Of a DNA stretch of 64,000 nucleotides, positions 17,748 to 26,545 are shown piece after piece. Source of the stretch: Candidatus Poseidoniales archaeon (GTDB lineage Archaea > Thermoplasmatota > Poseidoniia > Poseidoniales > Thalassarchaeaceae); NCBI GenBank assembly GCA_028283505.1, contig JAPOFX010000006.1, positions 21,821 to 85,820 of the forward strand, read 5' to 3'. Position numbers and translations under genes: made by a program. The notes below the pieces were generated by a model that saw nothing but the letters and a program-made list of their open reading frames with translations, was not told the origin of the DNA and did no database searches. Numbering within the stretch: position 1 is the first letter of the stretch; each line of letters opens with the position of its first letter.

Positions 17748-18941
17748 CTAGAGCCCTAGGATGGAAATCAATGAATCTGAAAGGTATTCATACTCTTCTT
17801 CGCTATTGTACAACTGAGCTGAAATCCTGATATATTTACTGTTATGATTGGGCCACGAAATTACCGGAACCTGTATTCTGTAATCATCATAAAGTTGGTT
17901 ATGTATTGGATCCCCATCAATCGGGATCGATACGATATCTTCGTTCCCGGGAAATTCAATAGATGACATGGAGGAAACCATGTAATCGGGCGTGGGGGGA
18001 GTGACATCTAGGACTTCACACAACAAGTCCCTTCCGAAAATTGCCATCTTGTGGTTTCTTTCCATAACCCCTGTCCATCCTCCAGGGGCCATGGAACCCA
18101 CATGCTCAATCGCATGTGGTATGCACAGCCACGGACTTGGGTCTCGAGTGCCAGTCCAATCGAATTCCAGCCTAAATTTTTCATTGGGCGCCAATTCACT
18201 TGAGTGGCCGTGTCCGATTACAAGTGGCTTTACCCCTTCCCTTTTGTCTTCCCTGATATGAAGGAATGCAGAGCCCTTTGGAGTACAAATCCATTTGTGA
18301 CAGTTACCAGTTATATAGGAAGCATTCAGTTTATCCACATCCAAAGGAACAATTCCCGGGCCGTGTGCCGCGTCTACCAGAACATCAACTCCCGTTTCTT
18401 GGATCATTTCTACTAGCTTCTCAAATGGCATTCTAATTCCTGTGGGACTTGACACAGTATCAATCATCGCCAGAACTGTTTTTTCGCTAATAGCAGACAT
18501 AATCGGGTTGATAATATCAGAATCGTCATCTATCATGAACGGAATCTTAACGACAACCGTCTTAGCTCCTGACCTTTTTGTTACAAAATCGATCGCATTT
18601 CTGCATGCTTGGTAAGCGTGATCTGGGACGATTATCTCATCTCCTTCCGATAGGTCAAGTGACCTAAGAATTGTATTGACCCCCGTAGTAGCATTAGCGA
18701 CGAATAACATGCCCTCAGGGTCGGCATTTAGGAATCTAGACAGCTCCAAAACAGAATCCTGCCACATCTCATTGCTTAGCCTCTCTACGAAGTGAACAGG
18801 ATCACTTTCCATCACTCTTCTAATCCTGTCCTGTTCTTTCATAACCGAAACAGGGGTTGCGCCGAATGATCCATGGTTCAGAAAAACGGTCTTTCGATCC
18901 AAACTCCAATGATTGAACATCTCGCCTTTCTCGGGAATCAT
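17748..18941 (-). CDS. Class V aminotransferase-fold PLP enzyme (isopenicillin-N-epimerase-like)
   Basis: This 397-residue PLP enzyme has the characteristic N-terminal LNHGSFGATP of the CefD/isopenicillin N epimerase-like branch, VDAAHGPG, and the PLP lysine in TGNCHKWICTPKG. The branch includes epimerases, cysteine desulfurase-like proteins and ergothioneine-type C-S lyases, so the reaction cannot be named. Its ATG overlaps the lipB stop by 4 bases (18938-18941), making it the last translationally coupled gene of the lipoylation operon. Confidence 0.82.
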   Translation of the reverse strand: MIPEKGEMFNHWSLDRKTVFLNHGSFGATPVSVMKEQDRIRRVMESDPVHFVERLSNEMWQDSVLELSRFLNADPEGMLFVANATTGVNTILRSLDLSEGDEIIVPDHAYQACRNAIDFVTKRSGAKTVVVKIPFMIDDDSDIINPIMSAISEKTVLAMIDTVSSPTGIRMPFEKLVEMIQETGVDVLVDAAHGPGIVPLDVDKLNASYITGNCHKWICTPKGSAFLHIREDKREGVKPLVIGHGHSSELAPNEKFRLEFDWTGTRDPSPWLCIPHAIEHVGSMAPGGWTGVMERNHKMAIFGRDLLCEVLDVTPPTPDYMVSSMSSIEFPGNEDIVSIPIDGDPIHNQLYDDYRIQVPVISWPNHNSKYIRISAQLYNSEEEYEYLSDSLISILGL

Positions 18942-19606
18942 GATTCCTCCTCGCCAGGGTACTCTAAAACTGGTCTTCTTTTCAGAACAATTTCACATGT
19001 GGAAATAAACGCTTTCTGCATGCGTTGGGTATCTAAAGTCAAACCATCAAAGTCTTGTTTGTATCCAAGCTTATTCAGGCTGGTATGGACACCCTCTTCC
19101 AAGCCACATCCTGAAAGACCCTCGACCCTATCACCAGGTGTATCGACGTTAATTGACATTCCATGCCTGCTTACCCACTTGAGAAAAGACAGACCTATCG
19201 AGCAAACCTTGTATCCATCGACCCAAACTCCTTGCATAGCCTCATCTTTGTAGGAACTAATTCCACAATCCGCCAGGGCGGCAACCGCCCAATCCTCCAA
19301 CGCTCCAGTTATCGCTCTAACGTTCTGCATGTCCCCTTCCCACTTGATGATCGGGTATACAACCAATTGGCCTGGCCCATGCCAAGTAACTCCTCCTCCC
19401 CGATCCGTTTCGAACGTAGGATAGTCGTCTACTGAGGTCTTTTCTCTTTTGGCCTTGGGGCCCAGAGTAACGACCTCCTCATGTTCGACAAAAATTAGTT
19501 TATCCGATATCTCTCCATCTATCCTTTTCCTTTGGAGCTCCTTCATCAAATCAAATACAGCCGAGTAATTCATAACCCCAAGATTGAGTATGTGAATTTC
19601 CTTCAA
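18938..19606 (-). CDS. lipB: Octanoyltransferase LipB
   Basis: This 222-residue enzyme moves octanoate from acyl carrier protein to the lipoyl domain lysine. Family marks are DRGGGVTWHGPGQLV, the lysine in GYKVCSIGL, HGMSINVD, and the likely catalytic cysteine in LSGCGLE. It lies in the operon with the oxoacid dehydrogenase and lipA, so the enzymes that install the cofactor are made with their target. The gap to lpdA is 9 bases. Confidence 0.92.
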   Translation of the reverse strand: MKEIHILNLGVMNYSAVFDLMKELQRKRIDGEISDKLIFVEHEEVVTLGPKAKREKTSVDDYPTFETDRGGGVTWHGPGQLVVYPIIKWEGDMQNVRAITGALEDWAVAALADCGISSYKDEAMQGVWVDGYKVCSIGLSFLKWVSRHGMSINVDTPGDRVEGLSGCGLEEGVHTSLNKLGYKQDFDGLTLDTQRMQKAFISTCEIVLKRRPVLEYPGEEES

Positions 19607-19615
19607 CGATACACC

Positions 19616-21058
19616 TCAAACAGAATGAATAGCGTGTCCAAGTGTTTTCAGAACACTCTCGTGGAATGCTTCTGTCATTGTCGGGTGGGCATGGACTGTT
19701 CCCGATATGTCCTCTAGCAGGGCGCCCATTTCTAACGCCAGTACAAATTCTCCATGCAACTCAGCAACATGGCTCCCTACAGCTTGAATTCCCAGTATGA
19801 CATTATCACTTCCTCTAGCAACGACTCTGATGAAGCCCCCAGTTTTCTCGGCCTCCAACGTAAGCGCCCTTCCATTGGCGGCAAGGGGGAATTTTCCTAC
19901 TATTATCTCCTCCCCCCTCTCCCTTGCTTCATCGGGGCTCAGGCCGACAGACACGATCTCAGGCTCCGTGAAAACTATGGCCGGTATTGCAACTTTATCA
20001 AACTCCCTCGCCATGCCAGAGATTATCTCTGCGACCATCTCTCCTTGTGCACTTGCTTTGTGAGCGAGCATTGGCTCACCAGCTACATCTCCGATAGCGT
20101 AAACTCCTGGGACATTTGTTCTACATTGCCTGTCAGTCCTGATGAATCTTCCAGATTGATCCATTCTAACTCCCATTGTCTCTAGCCCCCAGTCTTTGGT
20201 ATTTGGCCTCCTGCCAACCGTTACGAGAATCTTGTCGACCTTTAGTGTCTGAAGCTCACCTTCCTTCTCATAGGATAGCTCAACTTTCTTAGAGGCTCCT
20301 TTGCCCTTTATCTGTGCGCCTCTGGCCAAAGCTCCAGTATGTACAGCTACTCCATGCTTTTTCAGCCATAGCTCAAGTGGTCTTCTAAGCTCCTTATCAA
20401 AAATTTCCAATATACTATCCATTCCTTCGACTACGGTTACTTCCGATCCTAGTTTAGAAAGTGCGCAACCAAGCTCCAATCCTATGTACCCCCCTCCGAC
20501 TATGGCAACTTTGGAAGGAAGGGAATCTAGATCAAGAGCACCGGTTGATGATAGAATAAACTCCTCATCACATGGCATGAAAGGGAGGTCAATGTGAGAG
20601 GATCCAGTGGCTATAATGACATTTTCAGCTTCTATCTCAACATCTCCATCGTTGGAAGTAACAATGCATCTCTTGGGTCCAGTAAAATTTGCCCATCCTT
20701 TTACTAGTTCGACTCCTGAAGCTTTCAGTAAAGACTCCACACCCTTGTTAAGACGGTCAACGATGGAATCCTTCCAAGAAACTAGTGATGCCATATTCAG
20801 CTGAGGCGAAGAGTCAATGGAGATTCCCATGTGTCCATCCTCTGAACTGTGCATGGAGATTGACTCAAACCTCTCTGCGGCATGTATCATCGCCTTACTG
20901 GGAATGCACCCTCTAATCAGACAGGTACCTCCAGCCTTGTCTCCTTCTACAACAATGGTGTCCAATCCCAATTGTCCAGACCTAATCCCAGCAACATACC
21001 CGCCGGGACCAGCCCCTACTACCAATACCTGACATTTCCTAACTTCAGCCATATTCAA
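19616..21058 (-). CDS. lpdA: Dihydrolipoamide dehydrogenase (E3)
   Basis: This 480-residue flavoprotein reoxidises dihydrolipoamide with NAD. It has the FAD site VVGAGPGGYVAGIR, the redox disulfide in GGTCLIRGCIPSK, the NAD site IVGGGYIGLELG, the second FAD contact YAIGDVAGEPMLAHKA, and the C-terminal HAHPTMTEAFHE with the catalytic histidine. It sits 2 bases after the E2 gene as the third catalytic component of the complex. Confidence 0.95.
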   Translation of the reverse strand: MNMAEVRKCQVLVVGAGPGGYVAGIRSGQLGLDTIVVEGDKAGGTCLIRGCIPSKAMIHAAERFESISMHSSEDGHMGISIDSSPQLNMASLVSWKDSIVDRLNKGVESLLKASGVELVKGWANFTGPKRCIVTSNDGDVEIEAENVIIATGSSHIDLPFMPCDEEFILSSTGALDLDSLPSKVAIVGGGYIGLELGCALSKLGSEVTVVEGMDSILEIFDKELRRPLELWLKKHGVAVHTGALARGAQIKGKGASKKVELSYEKEGELQTLKVDKILVTVGRRPNTKDWGLETMGVRMDQSGRFIRTDRQCRTNVPGVYAIGDVAGEPMLAHKASAQGEMVAEIISGMAREFDKVAIPAIVFTEPEIVSVGLSPDEARERGEEIIVGKFPLAANGRALTLEAEKTGGFIRVVARGSDNVILGIQAVGSHVAELHGEFVLALEMGALLEDISGTVHAHPTMTEAFHESVLKTLGHAIHSV

Positions 21059-21060
21059 CC

Positions 21061-22350
21061 CTACATGAAAATCATTGCAGGATGCTCTAACATCCTTTTG
21101 AGGTGCTGTATCAACCTTGCCCCATCGGCACCATCAATTACTCGGTGGTCGAATGAGCTGGATAGATTCATGATTCTCCTTACCACAATCTGACCATTCT
21201 GGACAACGGGCTTTTCTCTGGCTTTGTGTACTCCCAGAATCGCCATTTCAGGATGGTTAATGATTGGCGTTGCACCAAGTCCGCCATCCTTGCCTAAGCT
21301 GGTTATTGTGAAGGTAGAACCTGTCAGGTCATCCAAACTTGAGGTACCTGCTCTGGCATCTCCTGAGACTCTAATTAAATCACTAGCGGCCTGCCAGACA
21401 TCCATAGCCTCAACATTCTTGACAACCGGGACGTAAAGTCCCCTATCAGTCTGCGTCGCTATGCCAATGTGTACGGCCTCATGCCGATGAACGACTCCAT
21501 CCCCATCATAAAAATGCCCATTACATTCTGGGTGCTCGGGCATTATCTTAGCCAGTGCCATCATTATGAACGGAAGGTAGGTTAGTTTGGGTTGATCTTC
21601 GGACCTACTAGAGTTAAGCACACGTCTCAGTGACTCTAGCTCAGTAACATCCACCTCTTCGAAATACGAGAAATGTGGTATCGAGAAGGCACTCTTGACC
21701 ATCTGTTCGGAAATTTTTCTCCTCAAACCCACAATCTTGACCTCGTTAACCCCGCTCCTTTTGATTGAATAAGCGGACGGAGGGGCTCCCATGACAGCTC
21801 CTCCGCCCGCCACGAACGCGTCAATGTCGGCATGTCTTATTCTACCAGCAGGACCACTTCCGCTGAGAGTACCGAGATTTATTCCCGCCTCTCTTGCCCT
21901 CTTTCTCACTGCAGGACTAGCCAAAATGGGCCCCCCAGTACCCTTGGGAATAACCGGGGCAATTTGAGGAGCAGGAGTTATTGTTTTTCTGGAGGGCTTC
22001 TCTAACTCTGGCTTTCTTTCTTCTTCCCTAGGAGGTGCTGTCTCCACTGGCGTGTCTTCCATTTCTACGGGCACGTCCTCAACTGTATTACCGGGAACGG
22101 TGCCCCCTTCTATTGTCTCAAACTCAATTAATACTGAGCCAACTGCAATCATGTCTCCAACTTCCCCGTTCAGGGACACTACCGTTCCATCTGTTGGGGA
22201 CGGTATGGTAACCGTGGCCTTGTCTGTCATGACGTCCACTACAGCGTCGTCCTCCGAGACAGTGTCTCCGACCGAAACATGCCATGTGACTACCTCTCCC
22301 TCGACTACGCCTTCTCCAATATCGGGTAACTTGAATTCATAAATTGCCAT
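21061..22350 (-). CDS. 2-oxoacid dehydrogenase E2, dihydrolipoyl acyltransferase
   Basis: This 429-residue protein has the classic E2 order. A lipoyl domain comes first (residues ~1-80, lipoylated Lys44 in VMTDKATVTIP). It is followed by a charged linker, a peripheral subunit-binding domain (~142-180, ASPAVRKRAREAGINL) and the catalytic acyltransferase core, ending with the active-site DHRVIDGADG. A single lipoyl domain and the branched-chain-type E1 alpha upstream suggest branched-chain oxoacids as substrate. It is 1 base from the E1 beta gene and 2 bases from lpdA. Confidence 0.93.
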   Translation of the reverse strand: MAIYEFKLPDIGEGVVEGEVVTWHVSVGDTVSEDDAVVDVMTDKATVTIPSPTDGTVVSLNGEVGDMIAVGSVLIEFETIEGGTVPGNTVEDVPVEMEDTPVETAPPREEERKPELEKPSRKTITPAPQIAPVIPKGTGGPILASPAVRKRAREAGINLGTLSGSGPAGRIRHADIDAFVAGGGAVMGAPPSAYSIKRSGVNEVKIVGLRRKISEQMVKSAFSIPHFSYFEEVDVTELESLRRVLNSSRSEDQPKLTYLPFIMMALAKIMPEHPECNGHFYDGDGVVHRHEAVHIGIATQTDRGLYVPVVKNVEAMDVWQAASDLIRVSGDARAGTSSLDDLTGSTFTITSLGKDGGLGATPIINHPEMAILGVHKAREKPVVQNGQIVVRRIMNLSSSFDHRVIDGADGARLIQHLKRMLEHPAMIFM

Positions 22351-22351
22351 G

Positions 22352-23362
22352 TCAATTCTCCTGTGTCCTCACTATCGCTTCGATGACTCTGTCAGGTCCG
22401 GGCATATAATCCCATTCAGTTGTATGTGGGAACGGGGTATCCCAACCTGTAACCCTCTCAATAGGGGATTCCAGATTCCAGAAACACCTTTCTTGAATAG
22501 AAGCCGCCATTTCAGCCCCAAAACCACTTGTTTTAGGGGCTTCATGAACTATCACACACCTTCCCGTTTTGGTTACAGATTTTACAACTGTTTCCACATC
22601 CCAGGGAACTAATGTTTGTAGATCGATTAAGTCACAAGAAACACCACTATCTTTTATTGCCTGTTCACAAACATGGACCATTGCCCCCCATGATATGACT
22701 GTGCAACCATCGCCCTCAATAGCTAACCTTGCATCGCCAAGGGGGATCTTGTAGTGCGATTCTGGAACCTCGGCTTCTGGGTGGTCAGACCAGGTTGGTA
22801 CATTGTGTGGGTCCCCGTAGAAAGGGCCTCTGTAGCATCTCTTAGGCTCGAAGAAGATTACAGGGTCGTTGTCCTCAATTGCGCTAATAAGTAGACCTTT
22901 GGCATTGTATGGTGTTGAGCAATAAACTACTTTCAGTCCTGGCGTATGAGTAAACTGTGACTCCGGAGATTGAGAATGGTGATGGCCACCTCTAATTCCT
23001 CCTCCCGCTGGGGTCCTGATGGTGACCGGGCACCAGAATTCTCCACCTGATCTATGTCTTATTTTCGCCATTTCATTCACAATTTGATCATATGCAGGGA
23101 AAATATAATCCGCAAACTGAATCTCTATTACAGGCCTAAGCCCGTTGATGCCCATCCCAAAAGCTGTCGCGGCAATCCCTCCTTCCGATAGTGGGGAATC
23201 GAAAACCCTGTGTTTTCCGTGCCTTTCTTGGAGTCCATCAGACGTTCTGAAAACGCCACCAAAGTATCCGACGTCTTCACCAAACATTATGACGTCCTTA
23301 TCTCTAGAAAGCATGGTATCGATAGCACTATTCACGGCTTCCACCATATTCATGTTAGGCAT
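22352..23362 (-). CDS. 2-oxoacid dehydrogenase E1 beta subunit
   Basis: This 336-residue protein, counted from MPNMNMVEAVN, completes the thiamine-diphosphate E1 heterotetramer. It shows MFGEDVGYFGGVFR, GGIAATAFGMGINGLRP and EIQFADYIFPAYDQIVNE, typical of branched-chain and pyruvate E1 beta proteins. The ATG at 23362 overlaps the E1 alpha stop as TAATG, and a GGAGG lies 8 bases before it. That makes it a better start than the ATG at 23377, which is part of the same Shine-Dalgarno region. Confidence 0.93.
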   Translation of the reverse strand: MPNMNMVEAVNSAIDTMLSRDKDVIMFGEDVGYFGGVFRTSDGLQERHGKHRVFDSPLSEGGIAATAFGMGINGLRPVIEIQFADYIFPAYDQIVNEMAKIRHRSGGEFWCPVTIRTPAGGGIRGGHHHSQSPESQFTHTPGLKVVYCSTPYNAKGLLISAIEDNDPVIFFEPKRCYRGPFYGDPHNVPTWSDHPEAEVPESHYKIPLGDARLAIEGDGCTVISWGAMVHVCEQAIKDSGVSCDLIDLQTLVPWDVETVVKSVTKTGRCVIVHEAPKTSGFGAEMAASIQERCFWNLESPIERVTGWDTPFPHTTEWDYMPGPDRVIEAIVRTQEN

Positions 23363-24603
23363 TACGAATCCCTCCATCTCTTCATTTCATCCCACTGTTC
23401 CATTAGGTGCCAAGGAGGCTCTTCGTACACTTCGGTAAATATTGCATCTGAAGAGGGGTAAGGTCCGTTAGCGAGGTCCCCAAACTTGACAGCCTCCTTG
23501 TATGCAGTCATGACCTCCGAATCTATCCTTTCAGAAAGTTCCTCATGCTGTTTGTCAGACCACTTTCCTATTTCTTTGAGATGTTCGGATAAACGCGATA
23601 TCGGATCGCCACCAGGCCAGTGATTGTGAATATCAGAGGGCCTGTACCTGGAGGGGTCGTCACTACTGCTGTGAGCCCCTGCTCGGTATGTGAGAACTTC
23701 AATATGAGTCGGGCCAAATCCCTTGGATGCTCGATCTCTGGCCCAAGAGGTAACTGAGTATAGAGCCAGGAAATCATTTCCGTCAACTCTGATACTGGGT
23801 ATTCCGTATGGAATTCCTCTAACTGCAAAATTTCCATTTTTACTCGCAAAATTCTTGTGTGTCGAAATTGCCCATTGATTATTGACAACATTGAGAATAA
23901 CTGGGGCTTGGAATATACTTGCGAAATTCAATGCATAGTGGTAGTCTCCTTCAGCACTGGCACCATCCCCTATCCAAGTAATTGTGACTTCATCCAACCC
24001 CTTGTAGTTCGACGCAAGGGCAACGCCAACTGCCTGACTGAACTGGGTTCCAACGGGACTGGAGACAGAGATGAAACGCCCCTCCTTGTACGTGTAGTGA
24101 ACTGGCATCTGCCTGCCCTTGACATTGTCCATCTCGTTTCCTATGCAATGACAAATCATGCTGACCATGTCCCTGTTCCTGACAAATTGTGCGCCGGGCT
24201 GCCTGTAGGTCGGAAACAGCCAGTCCCGTTCTTCAAGGGCCATTGTTTGAGCGATAGCAACCGCTTCCTCTCCAAATGAACGCATATAGAAAGAGAGCTT
24301 TCCAGTCCTCTGCATCTTCATCATTCTATCATCAAATATCCGAAGCCTCATCATATGCTCCAAGCCTTGAATTAGAACTTCAGGGTCTAGTTTCGGGTCC
24401 CAGTCGCCGGATGATTTGTTATCATCACCTAGTACTCGGACCAAACCCTCCGCCAAATCTACTGTCTCGGATGCTTCACAGTCGATTTCAGGCCTTCCAA
24501 CATCGCCCGGAGACCAAGGCCATTCAACGAAATCAGCCTCATCTCCCGGCCTGTGCGGGGCATCAGGTACGTACAGTGGATCCGCTCCCTGCTCTCCGCT
24601 CAT
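23362..24603 (-). CDS. 2-oxoacid dehydrogenase E1 alpha subunit, branched-chain type
   Basis: This 413-residue E1 alpha protein has the thiamine-diphosphate motif GDGASAEGDYHYALNFA...NNQWAIS. The hallmarks of the branched-chain enzyme are SFGEEAVAIAQTMAL, DWLFPTYRQPG, THKNFASK and HSSSDDPSRYRP. It decarboxylates 2-oxoacids from Val, Leu and Ile; a broader range including pyruvate cannot be excluded. The ATG at 24603 has GGAGG about 11 bases upstream. An in-frame ATG at 24645 would overlap lipA by 20 bases and is less likely. Confidence 0.92.
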   Translation of the reverse strand: MSGEQGADPLYVPDAPHRPGDEADFVEWPWSPGDVGRPEIDCEASETVDLAEGLVRVLGDDNKSSGDWDPKLDPEVLIQGLEHMMRLRIFDDRMMKMQRTGKLSFYMRSFGEEAVAIAQTMALEERDWLFPTYRQPGAQFVRNRDMVSMICHCIGNEMDNVKGRQMPVHYTYKEGRFISVSSPVGTQFSQAVGVALASNYKGLDEVTITWIGDGASAEGDYHYALNFASIFQAPVILNVVNNQWAISTHKNFASKNGNFAVRGIPYGIPSIRVDGNDFLALYSVTSWARDRASKGFGPTHIEVLTYRAGAHSSSDDPSRYRPSDIHNHWPGGDPISRLSEHLKEIGKWSDKQHEELSERIDSEVMTAYKEAVKFGDLANGPYPSSDAIFTEVYEEPPWHLMEQWDEMKRWRDS

Positions 24604-24625
24604 GATGCACACACCCTCCACTTGC

Positions 24626-25684
24626 TCATATTGTTTGGCCTCCATGACTGCGGGGGAAAGTCAGGTGACTGACCGCCGAACCAGTTGACTCTCTAGTCAC
24701 TACTGGATCTGAACCAGTCGACTCCTCCCAAAGTAGTCCAGCCCTGTAGCTAGACCTAACCAGCGGGCCACTTGCTACAGCAGAGAACCCCATTTCTCTG
24801 GCCTCTCTATCCCAATCAGCAAATTTAGAGGGCTCTGGAAACCTTTCCACGGGTATGTGTCTTCCTCCCGGTTGTAGATATTGACCTAGAGTAATCATGT
24901 CAACGCCACAGGATCTGATTTCTCTCATGGCGTCAACTACTTCTGAATCAGTCTCTCCCAAGCCAACCATAATGCTGGTCTTAGTTTTGAGGTCAGGGCG
25001 GATTTTTTTGGCTTCAGCCAAAATTCCAAGTGATTGTGAAAATGAAGCCCTCCTATCCCTTACATGACCGTCCAGGCGAGGAACACATTCAACATTGTGC
25101 GCGAACACACGGATCGGCAACCCCTCCAGAAGAGTTCGGAGGGAGTCCAGATTCCCATCCAAATCCGAACAAAGAATCTCAATTCCAACCTCGGGACATC
25201 TATCATGCACTGCCATAATGCATTCTCTGTAGTGTGAAGCTCCTCCGTCATCAAGATCGTCTCTGTTTACCACGGTTATCACAGCATGCTCAATCCCCAT
25301 TTTTTCGATAGCAGATGCCAAATCATCCGGTTCGTCAGGATTCAAGGGAGGTGGATTCTTGGCCGTATCAACCGCGCAGAACCTGCATCCACGGGTACAG
25401 ACATCACCAGCTATCATGAAAGTGGCAGTCCCCCTACCCCAACAATCATGGATGTTTGGACATCGGGCTTCTTCGCAAACAGTATGGAGCCCATTCTCCT
25501 TCACACTGTTCATGGTTGAGTTGTATCTATTCTGCGACTTTCCCACTGGGAGACTGGTCTTGAACCATCCTGGGAGCCTTTTTCTTCCTCCGCTGGTTTT
25601 TTTCAGTCGTTCAGATGATTGACTAGTTGAGCATGAACTGGGCCCGTTAACCTCCTCTCCGACGGTGGGTAAACGAGTCGCCAT
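24626..25684 (-). CDS. lipA: Lipoyl synthase LipA
   Basis: This 352-residue radical-SAM enzyme inserts two sulfurs into protein-bound octanoate. Both iron-sulfur clusters are evident: the auxiliary one in CEEARCPNIHDCW and the SAM one in CTRGCRFCAVDT. The C-terminal RSSY motif (VRSSYRAG) is also present. The ATG at 25684 has a GGAG 5 bases upstream and is preferred; in-frame ATGs at 25723 and 25771 would lengthen an already long, low-complexity N-terminus. It is the first gene of the seven-gene operon lipA, E1 alpha, E1 beta, E2, E3, lipB and aminotransferase. Confidence 0.93.
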   Translation of the reverse strand: MATRLPTVGEEVNGPSSCSTSQSSERLKKTSGGRKRLPGWFKTSLPVGKSQNRYNSTMNSVKENGLHTVCEEARCPNIHDCWGRGTATFMIAGDVCTRGCRFCAVDTAKNPPPLNPDEPDDLASAIEKMGIEHAVITVVNRDDLDDGGASHYRECIMAVHDRCPEVGIEILCSDLDGNLDSLRTLLEGLPIRVFAHNVECVPRLDGHVRDRRASFSQSLGILAEAKKIRPDLKTKTSIMVGLGETDSEVVDAMREIRSCGVDMITLGQYLQPGGRHIPVERFPEPSKFADWDREAREMGFSAVASGPLVRSSYRAGLLWEESTGSDPVVTRESTGSAVSHLTFPRSHGGQTI

Positions 25685-25723
25685 CAAAGCTCCGGGTAGA
25701 GTATCGAAGTTAATCGTTCTCAT

Positions 25724-25750
25724 CGGCCCCTTTGGGGCCGTAAAATACAA
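25724..25750 (-). promoter_or_regulatory. Putative promoter and palindromic operator of the lipA operon
   Basis: On the minus strand an AT-rich TTGTATTTTAC (25740-25750) fits an archaeal TATA box. It is followed at once by a perfect 7-bp inverted repeat, CGGCCCC-AAA-GGGGCCG (25724-25740). A start site about 25 bases after the TATA box would fall near 25718, giving a leader of ~34 bases with a GGAG before the ATG at 25684. The palindrome would then lie between TATA box and start site, where a repressor would block RNA polymerase. The sequence is seen directly; its role is inference. Confidence 0.5.
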
Positions 25751-25782
25751 CCCGTAATAGGCAAGAAACACCTCCGAAGGGC

Positions 25783-26544
25783 ATGGATGGGGGAGTGATC
25801 CTAGTTACAGGGGGCGCTGTAAGGATTGGAAGAGAGATTTGCTTGAATCTAGCCAAAGATGGATTTAGCGTGGCAGTTCACTATAACTCCTCGTCAAATG
25901 AAGCAAACTCATTGGTCGAAAAAATTACCTCAAACGGTGGCAATGCCCAATCATTTTCAGGAGATCTTTCGGATGTATCCATGGTAAGGGACCTATTCTC
26001 AGAAATCAGAGACTCCATGGGGGATGTAACTGGCATCGTTAACAACGCATCGCTATTTTCGTTCGATGACATAGATAGTTTGTCCAAGCAATCCTGGGAT
26101 AGCCACATGCATGTCAATGCCCTAGTCCCTCTGTTGATGATTTCGGAATTGCATCGAAACATGCCGTCTGGTTGTGTCGGATCGGTAGTCAACATATTAG
26201 ACCAGAAAATCTCTCAGCCGAATCCAGACTACCTCTCTTACACGGCTTCTAGGTATGCCATGGCAGGCATGACAGAGACACTGGCAAGAAGCCTCTGTCC
26301 AAGTGTCAGGGTTAACGCAGTGGCCCCCGGGCACACCCTCCCAAGCCCGGAACAGACTCCCGAGGGCTTCAAGAAAGCGCAATCCCAATCCCCTTTGCAA
26401 TCTGGTCCTTCTCCGGGGGATATAGCAGATGCTGTGAATTATCTCATGACAGCAAATTCGGTCACCGGACAAATTATCTATGTTGATTCAGGGGAGAGAT
26501 TCTTGGCTCGTTCTAGGGATGTAGTGTTCGAGACGGAGGACTAA
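25783..26544 (+). CDS. SDR-family pteridine reductase-like protein (FolM-like)
   Basis: This 253-residue short-chain dehydrogenase has the NADP motif TGGAVRIGR, whose arginine is typical of pteridine reductases. It also has NNASLF, and NILDQ, where an aspartate replaces the usual catalytic serine, as in PTR1 and FolM. The catalytic YxxxK appears as YTASR, so lysine is replaced by arginine. The stretch VAPGHTLPSPEQT and the following folB-like gene (1 base away) recall an SDR-FolB pair common in alphaproteobacteria. It likely reduces a dihydropterin to a tetrahydropterin; the substrate is inferred. Confidence 0.8.
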   Translation: MDGGVILVTGGAVRIGREICLNLAKDGFSVAVHYNSSSNEANSLVEKITSNGGNAQSFSGDLSDVSMVRDLFSEIRDSMGDVTGIVNNASLFSFDDIDSLSKQSWDSHMHVNALVPLLMISELHRNMPSGCVGSVVNILDQKISQPNPDYLSYTASRYAMAGMTETLARSLCPSVRVNAVAPGHTLPSPEQTPEGFKKAQSQSPLQSGPSPGDIADAVNYLMTANSVTGQIIYVDSGERFLARSRDVVFETED

Positions 26545-26545
26545 G

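Noticed and set aside
24604-24645. E1 alpha starting at 24645
   Set aside because: That would overlap lipA by 20 bases; the ATG at 24603 has a GGAGG upstream.
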